64,000 nucleotides of DNA from Frigoribacterium sp. PhB116 (GTDB lineage: Bacteria; Actinomycetota; Actinomycetes; Actinomycetales; Microbacteriaceae), in NCBI RefSeq assembly GCF_004364285.1, contig NZ_SOBE01000001.1, forward strand, positions 806,001-870,000. The letters run 5' to 3'. The notes under the pieces are model-generated. The model worked only from the letters and a program-made list of their open reading frames with translations, did not search any database and was not told the DNA's origin. Shown piece after piece: positions 16,224 through 25,996 of the stretch. How positions within the stretch are numbered: the first letter of the stretch is position 1; each line of letters begins with the position of its first letter. A program made the translations under genes and the position numbers.

Positions 16224-16781
16224 CTAGACCTCGAGCAGCTCCGCTTCCTTCTTCTTCAGGGCGTCGTCGATCTGGTCGATGTAGCCCTTCGTGACCGCCT
16301 CGAGCTCCTTCTCGCCCCGTGCGACCTCGTCGTCGCCGACCTCGGTCTTGAGCGCGTCGAGCGACTCCTTCGACTTGCGTCGGACGTTGCGGATCTGGAC
16401 CTTGGCGTCCTCGCCCTTGCCTCGGACGATCTTGACGAACTCCTTGCGGCGGTCCTGCGTCAGCTCGGGGATCGTCACGCGGACGAGCGTCCCGTCGTTG
16501 GTCGGGCTGGCACCGAGGTTCGGGAAGGTCGCGATGGCCCTCTCGATCTCCTTCAGGGCCGACTTGTCGTACGGCGTCACGATCATGGTGCGCGCCTCGG
16601 GCACCTGCAGCGACGCGAGCTGCGCCAGCGGCGTGGGCGTCCCGTAGTAGTCGACCGGGATCTTCTGGAACAGGCTGGGGTTGATCCGCCCGGTCCGCAC
16701 CTGCCCGAAGTCCGTCTTGGCCGACTCCAGTGCCCGGTCCATCTTCTCGCGTGTCTCGGTCAGTACGTCAGTGATCGTCAC
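16224..16781 (-). CDS. frr: Ribosome recycling factor
   Basis: 185 residues, the standard length. RRF splits post-termination ribosomes with [41 protein letters not shown] and the [12 protein letters not shown] helix are diagnostic. It lies 33 bases after pyrH and abuts cdsA. Confidence 0.97.
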   Translation of the reverse strand: MTITDVLTETREKMDRALESAKTDFGQVRTGRINPSLFQKIPVDYYGTPTPLAQLASLQVPEARTMIVTPYDKSALKEIERAIATFPNLGASPTNDGTLVRVTIPELTQDRRKEFVKIVRGKGEDAKVQIRNVRRKSKESLDALKTEVGDDEVARGEKELEAVTKGYIDQIDDALKKKEAELLEV

Positions 16782-16814
16782 GATGCTCCCTTGGTTCGTC
16801 GTCGAGCTTAGTCG

Positions 16815-17534
16815 TCAGTTGCTGACGAGGGTCCCGATGCGCTCGCCCCGGATGGCGCGGGCGATGTTGCCCTCGCCCTCCATCCCGAAGACGTGCATCG
16901 GCATGCCGTTGTCCATGCAGAGGCTGAACGCGGTCGAGTCGACCACCTTGAGGCCCTGGACCAGCGCCTCCTGGTAGGTGAGGCGGTCGAGCTTGACGGC
17001 GGACGGGTCGTGCCGGGGGTCCGCCGAGTAGACGCCGTCGACGCCGTTCTTCGCGACCAGCACCTCGGCGGCCCCGATCTCGAGCGCGCGCTGCGCCGAG
17101 ACGGTGTCGGTCGAGAAGTAGGGCAGCCCCGCGCCCGCGCCGAAGATGACGACGCGGCCCTTCTCGAGGTGGCGCTCCGCGCGGCGCGGGATGTACGGCT
17201 CGGCGACCTGGGTCATCTCGATGGCGCTCTGCACGCGCGTGGCGGCGCCGGCCTGCTCGAGGAAGTCCTGCAGGGCGAGGGCGTTCATGACGGTGCCCAG
17301 CATGCCCATGTAGTCGGCCCGGGCCCGGTCCATGCCGCGCTGGCTCAGCTCGGCGCCGCGGAAGAAGTTGCCGCCGCCCACGACGATGGCGATCTCGACG
17401 TCCTTCGCGGCCTCGGCGATCTCGCGGGCGATGGCTCCGACGACGTCGGGGTTGACGCCGAGCTGCCCGCCCCCGAAGGCCTCGCCCGAGAGCTTGAGGA
17501 GGACGCGTCGTCGTGTGGTGGTGTCTGTCGTCAT
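16815..17534 (-). CDS. pyrH: UMP kinase
   Basis: A 239-residue hexameric amino-acid-kinase-fold UMP kinase (UMP to UDP). [42 protein letters not shown] and [18 protein letters not shown] are family motifs. ATG 17534 has GAGGGAG upstream and TACCCT further up at 17571-17566. Confidence 0.97.
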   Translation of the reverse strand: MTTDTTTRRRVLLKLSGEAFGGGQLGVNPDVVGAIAREIAEAAKDVEIAIVVGGGNFFRGAELSQRGMDRARADYMGMLGTVMNALALQDFLEQAGAATRVQSAIEMTQVAEPYIPRRAERHLEKGRVVIFGAGAGLPYFSTDTVSAQRALEIGAAEVLVAKNGVDGVYSADPRHDPSAVKLDRLTYQEALVQGLKVVDSTAFSLCMDNGMPMHVFGMEGEGNIARAIRGERIGTLVSN

Positions 17535-17565
17535 GTGGGGTCTCCCTCGTGTCGTGGCCGTAGCC

Positions 17566-17571
17566 AGGGTA
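17566..17571 (-). promoter_or_regulatory. Putative pyrH-frr-cdsA promoter -10 (TACCCT)
   Basis: TACCCT on the minus strand lies about 31 bases before the pyrH ATG, with GAGGGAG between. As a terminator separates tsf from pyrH, pyrH needs its own promoter and this is the best candidate. Confidence 0.45.
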
Positions 17572-17660
17572 GCGAGTCGCGGCGCAGGTGCCCGATCGTC
17601 TGGTGCCCGGCGCGCACCTCCTCGACCTCGACGGGCCGGGACGGCGGCGGGCGCACGAAC

Positions 17661-17690
17661 GGGGTCCGGGACGCGTGCGTCCCGGACCCC
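17661..17690 (-). terminator. Terminator after tsf
   Basis: Perfect inverted repeat with 14-base arms (GGGGTCCGGGACGC and its complement) around GT, 13 bases past the tsf stop. It separates rpsB-tsf from pyrH. Confidence 0.8.
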
Positions 17691-17703
17691 GTCCCGTGGC
17701 TGG

Positions 17704-18531
17704 CTAGGCGCCGACCTTGATCCGGGCGAAGCCCTGGATCTCGATGCCGGCCTGCTCGACGACCTTCGCGACCGACAGCTTGCTGTCCTTCGCGTAGGCC
17801 TGGTCGAGCAGGGCGATCTCCTTGAAGAAGCCGGTCAGGCGACCCTCGATGATCTTCGGCAGGGCGGCCTCGGGCTTGCCCTCGTTCTTCGCGGTCTCCT
17901 CGACGATGGCGCGCTCCTTGGCGACGTCCTCGGCGGGGACCTCGTCGCGCGACAGGTACGTCGGAGCGGCGAAGGCCACGTGCTGGGCGATCGAGCGAGC
18001 GGTCTCGGCGTCGGAGCCGGTGTAGCCCACGACCACGCCGACCTGCGGGGGCAGGTCCTTCGAGGTCTTGTGCAGGTAGATCGCGAACTCGGCGCCCTCG
18101 ATACGGGCGACCGTGCGGAGTTCGACCTTCTCGCCCATGAGCGCAGCCTCGTCGTTGACGAAGGCCTCGACGGTCTGGCCGCCGATCGCGGCGGCGTTGC
18201 CCTCGGCGGCGTCCTTCGCGCCGGAGGCCGCGACGGCCTCGAGCACGGAGTCGGCCAGCGCGATGAACTTCTCGTTCTTCGCGACGAAGTCGGTCTCGCT
18301 GGCGAGCTCGATCAGGGTGGCGTAGCCGCCCGACGCCTTGGCGGCGACGAGGCCCGCGGTGGTCTGACGGCCCTCGCGCTTGGCGACGCCCTTCAGTCCC
18401 TTGACGCGCAGGATCTCGACGGCCTTCTCGATGTCGCCATCGGCCTCGACGAGCGCGTTCTTGCTGTCCATCATGCCCGCGCCGAGGCGGTCACGGAGGG
18501 TCTTCACGTCAGCGGCGGAGAAATTCGCCAT
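17704..18531 (-). CDS. tsf: Translation elongation factor Ts
   Basis: 275 residues. EF-Ts exchanges GDP for GTP on EF-Tu. The N-terminal [20 protein letters not shown] and the core [12 protein letters not shown] (TDFV motif contacting EF-Tu) are intact. It lies 45 bases after rpsB, the usual pair. Confidence 0.97.
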   Translation of the reverse strand: MANFSAADVKTLRDRLGAGMMDSKNALVEADGDIEKAVEILRVKGLKGVAKREGRQTTAGLVAAKASGGYATLIELASETDFVAKNEKFIALADSVLEAVAASGAKDAAEGNAAAIGGQTVEAFVNDEAALMGEKVELRTVARIEGAEFAIYLHKTSKDLPPQVGVVVGYTGSDAETARSIAQHVAFAAPTYLSRDEVPAEDVAKERAIVEETAKNEGKPEAALPKIIEGRLTGFFKEIALLDQAYAKDSKLSVAKVVEQAGIEIQGFARIKVGA

Positions 18532-18576
18532 TGTCTGACTTCCTTTCGTGGAGTCGGAAGGGGGAGGTGGGGGGTT

Positions 18577-19542
18577 CTACTTCGCGTCCGCGGCGGCGTC
18601 GGCGTCGGCCGGCTCCGCAGCGGTCTCGTCGCGGGGCTCGGCGACGGGCTCGACGACCGGCTCGCCCAGGGGCTTCGCGGCGACCTGGGCGTCGGCGTCG
18701 TTCTCCTCGACGGGAACGGCCTCGACGGGCGTCTCGGCGGCGGGCGCGGACTCGGCGGGAGCCGACTCGGCGGCCTTCGCCTCGCCCTGTGCGAGCAGCT
18801 CGGCCTCCCACTCGGCGAGGGGCTCGACGGGAGCGTCAGCGTCTTCCGGCTTCTGGTGACGCTGCACCAGGCCCTCGGCGGCGGCGTCGGCGACGATGCG
18901 GGTCAGCAGGCCGACGGAGCGGATGGCGTCGTCGTTGCCGGGGATCGGGAAGGTGATCTCGTCGGGGTCGCAGTTCGTGTCGAGGATGCCGATGACCGGG
19001 ATGCCCAGCTTCTTGGCCTCGTCGATCGCGAGGTGCTCCTTCTTGGTGTCGACGACCCAGAGGGCGGACGGCGTCTTGGTGAGGTTGCGGATGCCGCCGA
19101 GCGTCTTGTGCAGCTTGTCGAGCTCGCGCTTCTTGATCAGGAGCTCCTTCTTGGTGAAGCCCTGCGTCGTGTCGTCGAAGTCGATGTCCTCGAGCTCCTT
19201 CATGCGGGCGAGGCGCTTCGAGACCGTCTGGAAGTTGGTCAGGAGACCACCGAGCCAGCGCTGGTTCACGAAGGGCTGGCCGACGCGGTTCGCCTGCTCG
19301 GCGATGGAGCCCTGGGCCTGCTTCTTGGTGCCGACGAAGAGGACGGTGCCGCCGTGGGCGACCGTCTCCTTGACGAAGTCGTACGCCTGGTCGATGTAGC
19401 CGAGCGACTGCTGCAGGTCGATGATGTGGATGCCGGAGCGCTCGGCGAGGATGAATCGCTTCACCTTCGGGTTCCAGCGGCGGGTCTGGTGTCCGAAGTG
19501 GACGCCGCTGTCGAGCAGCTGGCGGATGGTGACGACGGCCAT
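18577..19542 (-). CDS. rpsB: 30S ribosomal protein S2 with acidic C-terminal tail
   Basis: 321 residues: an S2 core ([68 protein letters not shown]) followed by about 65 residues rich in Glu, Ala and Pro. Such tails are common in actinobacterial S2. ATG 19542 has AGGAG upstream. The reading frame stays open for 85 codons above the ATG, but that part has no S2 similarity. Confidence 0.97.
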   Translation of the reverse strand: MAVVTIRQLLDSGVHFGHQTRRWNPKVKRFILAERSGIHIIDLQQSLGYIDQAYDFVKETVAHGGTVLFVGTKKQAQGSIAEQANRVGQPFVNQRWLGGLLTNFQTVSKRLARMKELEDIDFDDTTQGFTKKELLIKKRELDKLHKTLGGIRNLTKTPSALWVVDTKKEHLAIDEAKKLGIPVIGILDTNCDPDEITFPIPGNDDAIRSVGLLTRIVADAAAEGLVQRHQKPEDADAPVEPLAEWEAELLAQGEAKAAESAPAESAPAAETPVEAVPVEENDADAQVAAKPLGEPVVEPVAEPRDETAAEPADADAAADAK

Positions 19543-19905
19543 GGTCGTTCTCCTAGTTCTGCGGCACGCGCGGACGCGAGCCTGTTGTCGGTTGTCTGGG
19601 CGGCCGGACGGCCGCCGCTGCCTGGTGCCCGGGCGCGCATCCGCCGCCCGTGCCGGAGCACGATCGGACCGAGTGGATGCGGAGGCCGGTGTCACGCCAC
19701 GGGCGGCCGAGCTGTGGGGCAACTGGGCTGCGAGGGCGAGGTGCGTCGAGACGCACGGGCACGCGAAGTCAGCCTGCTGAGCAGGCTGCGTGCTCATGGT
19801 ACCACCGACGAGGCGCGCCCCGGAGGAGCGATGCGACGCGTCGAGCCGCTCGTGCAGAACGCCCCGCCCGGAGCCGGGCAGGGCGTTCGTCCGAGCAGCC
19901 GGAGA
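19543..19905 (-). promoter_or_regulatory. 363-bp region: rpsB leader/promoter and end of the sugar-porter unit
   Basis: No gene seen. Reading towards rpsB it holds a hairpin at 19770-19788 (CAGCCTGC, TGA, GCAGGCTG), another at 19741-19756 (GTGCGTC/GACGCAC), then about 190 structured GC-rich bases including GGCGGCC-type inverted repeats before AGGAG-ATG. An rpsB leader that binds S2 for feedback control is plausible but unproven. The transporter's terminator is at 19858-19887. Confidence 0.4.
19858..19887 (-). terminator. Terminator after the sugar porter
   Basis: 14-base arms AACGCCCCGCCCGG and CCGGGCAGGGCGTT pair with one mismatch around AG, 18 bases past the transporter stop. Confidence 0.75.
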
Positions 19906-21372
19906 TCAGGCGCGAGCGCCCCTGGCGGGCTTGCCGGAGCTCGACTCGACCGCGGACACGCCCATCTCCTCGAGGCTGCGGCCCTTGGTCTCGGGGATCT
20001 TCGCGAGCACGAAGAAGAACGAGATGAGGGCGAAGGCCGCGAAGATGCCGTACGACAGCGTGAGGCTGACGGCGGCGAGCGACGGGAACGACACCGTGAC
20101 GATGAAGTTGGCGATCCAGTTGGCCATGCTGCCGACGCCGAGCGCCGTCGCACGGATGCTGTTCGGGAACATCTCGCCGAGCAGGACCCACATGAGCGGA
20201 CCCCACGTGGCGCCGAACGACACGACGAAGAGGTTGGCCGCGACGAGAGCGACCGGGCCCCAGGCACCGGGCAGCTGGGGGTCGCCGCTGGAGTCGACGA
20301 CCGACTGGCTGAACGAGATCGCCGTGACGGCGAGGCTGACGAACATCCCGATCGAGCCGGCCAGCAGCAGCGGGCGACGACCGACCTTGTCGACCAGGCC
20401 GATCGCCACGAACGTGACGACGACGTTGACCACGGCCGTGATGGTCGAGATCGTGAAGGAGTCGCTCTCCTGGAAGCCGACCGCCTGCCACAGGGTCGTC
20501 GAGTAGTAGAAGATCACGTTGATGCCGACGAACTGCTGCAGCACGGCGAGGATGATGCCGACCCAGACGATCGGCTGCAGGCCGAACCTCGTGCCGCGGA
20601 TGCTCGACTTCTTGTCGAGGGCGGCCTCGGTGGCGATGGAGTCCGTGATCTCCTTCAGGCTCGTGTCCACGGTCTCGGCGGGCACGATGCTCTTCAGCAC
20701 GTCCTTCGCCTCGTCCTCCCGCCCCTCACCGGCCAGGTAGCGCGGCGACTCGGGCAGTCGCCAGGCGAGGAAGCCGTAGACGACGGAGGGGACGATGCCG
20801 ACGAGGAACATCCAGCGCCACGCGGCGAGGCCGAAGAGCGACGGCTCGGAGGCGCCTCCCGCGGTGACCGCGAAGAGCTGGTCCGAGAGCAGGGCGACGA
20901 AGATGCCGAGGGTGATGGCGAGCTGCTGGAACGACGCGAGCCGGCCCCGGATCGCCTTCGGCGAGACCTCCGAGATGTACGCCGGAGCGATCACGGAGGC
21001 GATGCCGATGCCGAGGCCGCCGATGACGCGCCACAGGACGAGGTCCCAGACCGCGAAGGCGAACGCGGCACCGATCGAGCTGATGAGGAACAGGGCCGCG
21101 CCGATGAGCATGACCTTGATGCGGCCCATCTTGTCGGCGAGACGGCCGGCGACGTACGCGCCGATCGCACAGCCGATCAGGGCCGAGGCCACGGCGAAGC
21201 CCGAGGCGAACTCGGTGAGCCCGAACTCGTCGGTGATGCTCTGGACTGCTCCGTTGATGACTGACGAGTCGAAGCCGAAGAGGAAGCCGCCGACGGCCGC
21301 GGCGACCGCGAGAGCCGTCACCCGTCTGTTCAGGCTCTTCGTCGTCTCTGGTGATCGCGCCGCGTTCGACAC
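19906..21372 (-). CDS. MFS sugar:proton symporter (sugar porter family)
   Basis: A 488-residue, 12-segment major facilitator of the XylE/GLUT type. GFLFGFDSSVINGAV in TM1, GRLADKMGRI, RVIGGLGIGIASVIAPAYIS, EVSPKAIRGRLASFQQ, PESPRYL, the QQFVGINVIFYYS substrate motif and PETKGRSLEEM at the end are all sugar-porter signatures. It should import a hexose or pentose with H+; which one cannot be read. GTG 21372 was chosen for GGAG six bases upstream; the frame opens further upstream without similarity. Confidence 0.93.
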   Translation of the reverse strand: MSNAARSPETTKSLNRRVTALAVAAAVGGFLFGFDSSVINGAVQSITDEFGLTEFASGFAVASALIGCAIGAYVAGRLADKMGRIKVMLIGAALFLISSIGAAFAFAVWDLVLWRVIGGLGIGIASVIAPAYISEVSPKAIRGRLASFQQLAITLGIFVALLSDQLFAVTAGGASEPSLFGLAAWRWMFLVGIVPSVVYGFLAWRLPESPRYLAGEGREDEAKDVLKSIVPAETVDTSLKEITDSIATEAALDKKSSIRGTRFGLQPIVWVGIILAVLQQFVGINVIFYYSTTLWQAVGFQESDSFTISTITAVVNVVVTFVAIGLVDKVGRRPLLLAGSIGMFVSLAVTAISFSQSVVDSSGDPQLPGAWGPVALVAANLFVVSFGATWGPLMWVLLGEMFPNSIRATALGVGSMANWIANFIVTVSFPSLAAVSLTLSYGIFAAFALISFFFVLAKIPETKGRSLEEMGVSAVESSSGKPARGARA

Positions 21373-21504
21373 TGGGTCTCCGTTCCACTGCTCGGGGAGC
21401 GGGCTCGTGTCCTCGCTCCCCCACATCCGTCGTGCACAGGTGTTCGTGCACGCGTGAACAGTACGCCCGGTGCGGGATCGGTGCACGCTCGGCAGAGTCT
21501 CACG
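21373..21504. promoter_or_regulatory. Divergent control region of the sugar porter and M23 peptidase
   Basis: The porter leader contains a hairpin (GGGGAGCG 21394-21401 with CGCTCCCC 21414-21421). Around 21436-21466 there are two GTGCAC palindromes and a spaced dyad TGTTC...GAACA, possible repressor sites. No convincing -10 pair could be fixed. Confidence 0.3.
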
Positions 21505-22101
21505 ATGGACACCGCCTGTCGCCGGGGTCGCACCCGGCCGCGCCGCCCCCTCCCCCGCCTCCGCCGCCTCCTCGGCCTGCTGGTCGCGCTGCCGGCACTG
21601 TTGCTCGTGCACGTCTCGGGCACCGACGTCACGGCGAGCGCCACGTCGACCGGGACGACGGCCGGGACGTCGTCGGCGCCAGCCGTGCCGTGGTCGTGGC
21701 CGGCGGCCCCGCCGCACCCTGTCGTCCGGGCCTTCACCGCGCCCGAGCACCGCTGGTCGCCGGGGCACCGGGGCATCGACGTCGGCACGCCGATCGGCTC
21801 GGCCGTGACGGCACCGGACGACGGCGTCGTGCACTTCGCGGGCGTGGTCGTCGATCGTCCCGTGCTGTCGCTGCGCCACGCCGACGGCCTGCTCAGCAGC
21901 CTGGAGCCCGTCGTCAGCGAGCTGGCCGCGGGCGAGACCGTCGTGCGCGGGCAGGTCGTCGGGACGGTCCAGGCGGGGCACTGCCCGGACGTCGAGTGCG
22001 TCCACCTCGGAGCGCGGATCGACGGTGAGTACGTGTCGCCGCTCATGATGCTCGGGCTCGGACGGCCGTCGGTGCTGCTGCCGACACGTCGACCCGGGTG
22101 A
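21505..22101 (+). CDS. Secreted M23-family peptidase-like protein
   Basis: A 198-residue exported protein: basic N-terminus, hydrophobic signal (about 21-39), Ala/Ser/Thr linker, then an M23 (lysostaphin-type) fold. SPGHRGIDVGTPIGSAV supplies the H-x3-D zinc ligands, TAPDDGVVHFAGVVVDRPVL the core, and CVHLGARIDGEYVSPL the last His; the first His of the usual HxH is replaced (C-V-H), as in several actinobacterial members, so activity is not certain. Start ATG 21505; GTG 21454 is an alternative. A neighbour of rpsB as in many actinobacteria. Confidence 0.85.
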   Translation: MDTACRRGRTRPRRPLPRLRRLLGLLVALPALLLVHVSGTDVTASATSTGTTAGTSSAPAVPWSWPAAPPHPVVRAFTAPEHRWSPGHRGIDVGTPIGSAVTAPDDGVVHFAGVVVDRPVLSLRHADGLLSSLEPVVSELAAGETVVRGQVVGTVQAGHCPDVECVHLGARIDGEYVSPLMMLGLGRPSVLLPTRRPG

Positions 22102-22194
22102 CCGCGCCGACCGTGCGGGCGGTCTACCCTGCGGGCGATCGGCCGTGTGGACGGGGGTGGACCGACGGGTCGGGGTGGACGACGAGTCGGCGGG

Positions 22195-23136
22195 TCAGGC
22201 CCGCGGGTGGGCCGTCCGGTAGCTCTCGCGGAGCCGCTCGGTCGACACGTGGGTGTAGATCTGCGTGGTTCCCAGGCTCGCGTGCCCGAGCAGCTCCTGC
22301 ACGGCCCGGAGGTCGGCACCGCCGTCGAGCAGGTGGGTCGCTGCGGTGTGCCGCAGCGCGTGCGGCCCCGCCGGGCCGCCGCCCGGCAGGTCGGCGAGCA
22401 GCCCCGCGACGAGCCGGTGCACGGCGCGGGTGCCGAGCCGCGCCCCGCTCGCGCCGAGGAACGCCGCTCGACGCGCGTCGTCGGCTCCCGACGGTTCGAC
22501 GGGGGCCGCCTCGGCGAGCGTCGGCCTCCCGAGCGTGAGCCAGCGGTCGAGCGCCTCCGCCGCCGGCACCCCGAAGGGCACGACCCGCTGCTTGGCGCCC
22601 TTGCCCGTCACGAGCACGGTGCGCCGCTCGAGGTCGAGGTCGCCGACGTCGGTGCCCACCAGCTCGGACACGCGCAGGCCTGACCCGTAGAGCAACTCGA
22701 CGACGGCGAGGTCGCGTCGGGCCCCGGGGTCGGCCGTGTCGGCGCGGACGGCCAGCGACCGCAGCACGCCGTCGATCTGAGGCGACGTGAGGACGCGCGG
22801 CAGGTGGCTCTCGGCCTTCGGGGCGCGGAGCCGCACGCCCACGTCGGAGGCGGTGCGGTCCGTCTCCTCCAGCCAGCGTGTGAACGCCCGCGCGCTCGAG
22901 GCTCGTCGCGCGAGGGTCGTCCGGGCGAGCCCCGACTCCGTCGAGCGCCAGAGCCAGTCGCGCAGCAGCTCGAGGTCGAGGTCGGCGGTGACCGGCGGCC
23001 GGCCGGCCCGCTCGGCGGCGTGGGCGTCGAGGGCGTCGAGGTCGGACGCGTAGGCCCGGACCGTGTGCTCGCTGAGCCCCCGCCCGTCACGGAGGTGGGC
23101 GAGGAACCGCTCGACGTCGCCGAGGAGGCGCGTCAC
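22195..23136 (-). CDS. xerC: Tyrosine recombinase XerC
   Basis: A 313-residue tyrosine recombinase resolving chromosome dimers at dif. An N-terminal SAM-like core-binding domain (1-100) precedes the catalytic domain with the full R-K-H-R-H-Y set: Arg155 (SGLRVSEL), Lys179 (TGKGAKQR), His259/Arg262 (HALRHTAATHLL), His285 (LLGHASLGTTQ) and Tyr294 (IYTHV). GTG 23136 gives the standard length. It lies downstream of dprA on the same strand, so it is a housekeeping Xer rather than an integrase. Confidence 0.93.
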   Translation of the reverse strand: MTRLLGDVERFLAHLRDGRGLSEHTVRAYASDLDALDAHAAERAGRPPVTADLDLELLRDWLWRSTESGLARTTLARRASSARAFTRWLEETDRTASDVGVRLRAPKAESHLPRVLTSPQIDGVLRSLAVRADTADPGARRDLAVVELLYGSGLRVSELVGTDVGDLDLERRTVLVTGKGAKQRVVPFGVPAAEALDRWLTLGRPTLAEAAPVEPSGADDARRAAFLGASGARLGTRAVHRLVAGLLADLPGGGPAGPHALRHTAATHLLDGGADLRAVQELLGHASLGTTQIYTHVSTERLRESYRTAHPRA

Positions 23137-23219
23137 GGGCTGACCCAGCCGTCGCGGGAGGCCCCGGTCGCCTCCTGCGCCCCGAGCACGCTGTCCGTCG
23201 TCGCTCGCACCGGGCCAGG

Positions 23220-24470
23220 CTACCCACGTCGCGGGGCGGGACGACGGCGCCACCCGGCGGGCCGCCTCTCGACCAGCTCGCCGGCCTCCATCTCGGCGAG
23301 GAGGGTCCGCACCGTCGCCACCGAGAGGCCGGAGGCGGCGGCGACCTCGTCCGTGCTGCGCTCGACCCGAGTGCTGAGGGCGTCCTGCACGCGGCCGATG
23401 TCGACGGGCTGCTCGGCCTGCCAGGCCTGCTCGACGAGGTCGTCCTCGCCGCCCACGAGCTCGACGACGTCGGGCAGCCCCGTGACGCACGTCGCGAGGC
23501 CGGAGCGGAGCAGCGCGTGGCAGCCGGCCGAGAGCGGCGACGTGACCGGCCCCGGCACGGCCCCGACGGGACGCCCCAGCGCGGTCGCGTGTCCGGCCGT
23601 GTTGAGCGATCCCGAGCGCCGACCGGCCTCGACGACGACGACCGCGGCGCTGAGGGCGGCGATCAGCCTGTTGCGGCTGAGGAACCGGAACCGGTGGGGC
23701 ATGGTGCCGCACGGCGACTCGGAGACCATGAGGCCGTCGCGCAGGACGGCGCGGAGCAGGTCGTCGTGCCCGGTCGGGTAGAAGCGGTCCACCCCGCCCG
23801 CCATCACGGCGACCGTGCCGGCGCCCGACGCGACGGCGGCTCGGTGCGCCATGCCGTCGACGCCGTACGCGCCGCCCGAGACCACGACGAGCCCGCGGTC
23901 GGAGAGCCCGCTCGACAGGTCGGCGGCGACCTGCTCGCCGTAGGACGTCGCCGCCCTCGCTCCGACGAGGGCCACGCCGGTCCGCGTCTCGGGCAGCTGC
24001 CCGCCGCCGCGCAGCCAGAGGGCTGCGGGCGCGTGGTCGCCGAGATCGTCGAGAGCCGACGGCCACGAGGCGTCGCCCGGCACCACGACACGGACACCCA
24101 GGGCCGTCGCGGACCGAAACCAGCCTCGGACCATCGCGGCCTCGACGCGTGGCGCCCACCGGCTCAGCGCCCGGTGCAGCTCGAGGCGATCGACGTCGGG
24201 GAACCCGGCGTCGACCATCCGGGCCCCGAGGACCCCGGGGTCGAGCTCCGAGCGCCGCGCCGCGAGCGACTCGAGCACCAGCCGGAGCGACACGGCGGGG
24301 CCCAGGGCCCTGCGGCAGGCACCCGCCGCGGCGTCGCCGTCGGACGCGACGCCGCTCCAGGCCGCGAGCCCGAAGGCGTCGACGGGATCGCACCGGGACG
24401 GCTCGTCGGCCCGCACCCCGGCGGCGAGGTCGACGAGATCGGCCGTGCTGGCCGAGAGCAGCGCGTTCAC
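23220..24470 (-). CDS. dprA: DNA-processing protein DprA
   Basis: 416 residues. DprA loads RecA on incoming single-stranded DNA. The Rossmann core contains VALVGARAATSYGEQVA, VVSGGAYGVDGMAHRAA, VAVMAGGVDRFYP, RFRFLSRNRLIAALS and VEAGRRSGSLNTAGHA; a C-terminal winged helix (about 350-405) ends it. The GTG start overlaps the comM stop (GTGA). Other competence genes are not in the window. Confidence 0.93.
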   Translation of the reverse strand: MNALLSASTADLVDLAAGVRADEPSRCDPVDAFGLAAWSGVASDGDAAAGACRRALGPAVSLRLVLESLAARRSELDPGVLGARMVDAGFPDVDRLELHRALSRWAPRVEAAMVRGWFRSATALGVRVVVPGDASWPSALDDLGDHAPAALWLRGGGQLPETRTGVALVGARAATSYGEQVAADLSSGLSDRGLVVVSGGAYGVDGMAHRAAVASGAGTVAVMAGGVDRFYPTGHDDLLRAVLRDGLMVSESPCGTMPHRFRFLSRNRLIAALSAAVVVVEAGRRSGSLNTAGHATALGRPVGAVPGPVTSPLSAGCHALLRSGLATCVTGLPDVVELVGGEDDLVEQAWQAEQPVDIGRVQDALSTRVERSTDEVAAASGLSVATVRTLLAEMEAGELVERRPAGWRRRPAPRRG

Positions 24471-25996
24471 AGCGACCTCCGCAGGCCGAGCGCCCGAGCG
24501 ACGTGCCCGTGGCCCGGCACGTCTGCCCCGTCGAGGTCGGCGAGCGTCCACGCGACCTTCAGCACGCGGTCGTAGCCCCGCATGGTGAGGGCGCCCGACT
24601 CGAGGGCGCGGTCGATCGGTCGGGTCGCGGACAGCGGGAGGCGGCGGCCCGGGGACCGCAGCCAGGTGCCCGAGACCTCGGCGGTGAGCCGCCACGGGGT
24701 GTCGGCGAGCCGAGCGGCAGACCGACGCCGCGCCTCCTCGACCCGCGCCCGCGCCACCGCCGTCGTGACGACCTCGGCCGTCTCGGCGAGGCGGAACTGC
24801 GCCGAGCTGATGCGGGCGACCTGCAGCTGGATGTCGATCCTGTCGACGAGCGGACCCGAGAGCTTCGCGTGGTAGCGCCGCCGCTGGATCGGCGTGCAGA
24901 CGCAGTCGCCGTCCCGGGTGCCGTGCTGTCCGCACGGGCACGGGTTCGCGGCGGCCACCAGCTGGAACCGGGCCGGGAACCGAGCGACGGCACGGGATCG
25001 GTGGATCACCACCTGCCCGGACTCGAGGGGCTGGCGGAGGCAGTCGAGGACGGACTGCGAGAACTCGGGGGCCTCGTCGAGGAAGAGCACGCCGCGGCTC
25101 GCACGGGTCACGGCGCCCGGGCGGATCACGCTGCTGCCGCCGCCGACCATGGCCGCGGCGCTCGACGTGTGGTGGGGATCCTCGAAGGGCGGGCGTCGCT
25201 CGAGCTCGCCGTCGACCGGCCTGCCGGACAACGAGCGGACGGAGCTGACCTCGAGCGCCTCGTCGACGTCGAGGTCGGGCAGGAGGCCCGGCAGGCGTGC
25301 AGCGAGCATGCTCTTGCCTGCCCCCGGCGGGCCCACCATGAGCAGGTGGTGACCGCCGGCCGCGGCGACGACCAACGCCTCCACGGCGTCCGAGTTGCCG
25401 ATGACGTCGCCGAGGTCGACGTCCGCGCGCCCCGGGTCGTCGAGCCGGGCCCTGCGGATCGCGTCGACGGGCTCGGGGACGAGGTCGGCGCCGTGCCGGA
25501 TGGCCGCCTCGCGCAGGCTCGCGACCCCGACCACGGTGATGCCAGGAACGAGCGACGCCTCGTCGACCGCGTCCACGGGCACGACGACGGTGCGGACGCC
25601 CGCCCGCCGAGCGGCGAGGACGGCGGGGAGCACGCCGTCGACCGGTCGGACACGACCGTCGAGCCCGAGCTCGCCGAGGTGGACCGCCTCCTCCACCGAC
25701 TGCGCCGAGACGAGACCCGAGGCCGCGAGTGCCGCCATCGCGATGGCCAGGTCGAACGACGAGCCGTGCTTCGGCAGCGACGCCGGCGACAGGTTTACCG
25801 TCAGCTTGCGCGCCGGGAGGGCGCACCCGGCGTTGGTGGCCGCCGCTCGCACACGGTCACGAGCCTCGCCGAGCGAGGCGTCGGGGAGCCCGATGATGAC
25901 GAAGGCCGGCAGGCCGGGGCCGATGTCCGCCTCGACCTCGACCAGCGCACCCTCGAGCCCGAGCAGGGACACGGCCCTCGTACGGCCGACGCTCAC
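24467..25996 (-). CDS. comM: YifB/ComM-family Mg-chelatase-like ATPase
   Basis: 509 residues. The N-terminal Lon-like domain (PAFVIIGLPDASLGEARDRV, TVNLSPASLPKHGSSFDLAI) is followed by an AAA+ core with Walker A VGPPGAGKSMLA, GVLFLDEAPEFSQSVLDCLR and NPCPCG, and a C-terminal Mg-chelatase helical domain. ComM is a hexameric helicase promoting branch migration in transformation. Overlaps both neighbours by four bases. Confidence 0.93.
   Translation of the reverse strand: MSVGRTRAVSLLGLEGALVEVEADIGPGLPAFVIIGLPDASLGEARDRVRAAATNAGCALPARKLTVNLSPASLPKHGSSFDLAIAMAALAASGLVSAQSVEEAVHLGELGLDGRVRPVDGVLPAVLAARRAGVRTVVVPVDAVDEASLVPGITVVGVASLREAAIRHGADLVPEPVDAIRRARLDDPGRADVDLGDVIGNSDAVEALVVAAAGGHHLLMVGPPGAGKSMLAARLPGLLPDLDVDEALEVSSVRSLSGRPVDGELERRPPFEDPHHTSSAAAMVGGGSSVIRPGAVTRASRGVLFLDEAPEFSQSVLDCLRQPLESGQVVIHRSRAVARFPARFQLVAAANPCPCGQHGTRDGDCVCTPIQRRRYHAKLSGPLVDRIDIQLQVARISSAQFRLAETAEVVTTAVARARVEEARRRSAARLADTPWRLTAEVSGTWLRSPGRRLPLSATRPIDRALESGALTMRGYDRVLKVAWTLADLDGADVPGHGHVARALGLRRSL

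Noticed and set aside
19543-19797. N-terminal extension of S2
   Set aside because: The frame is open for 85 codons above the ATG, but it lacks similarity and AGGAG sits directly before ATG 19542.
17332-21264. 1310-codon open frame on the plus strand
   Set aside because: Antisense to pyrH, tsf, rpsB and the sugar porter, all with clear family motifs; a product of third-position GC bias.
22195-23136. Phage or island integrase
   Set aside because: A tyrosine recombinase, but its place with dprA-comM-yraN, absence of att-like repeats and standard XerC length mark it as housekeeping.
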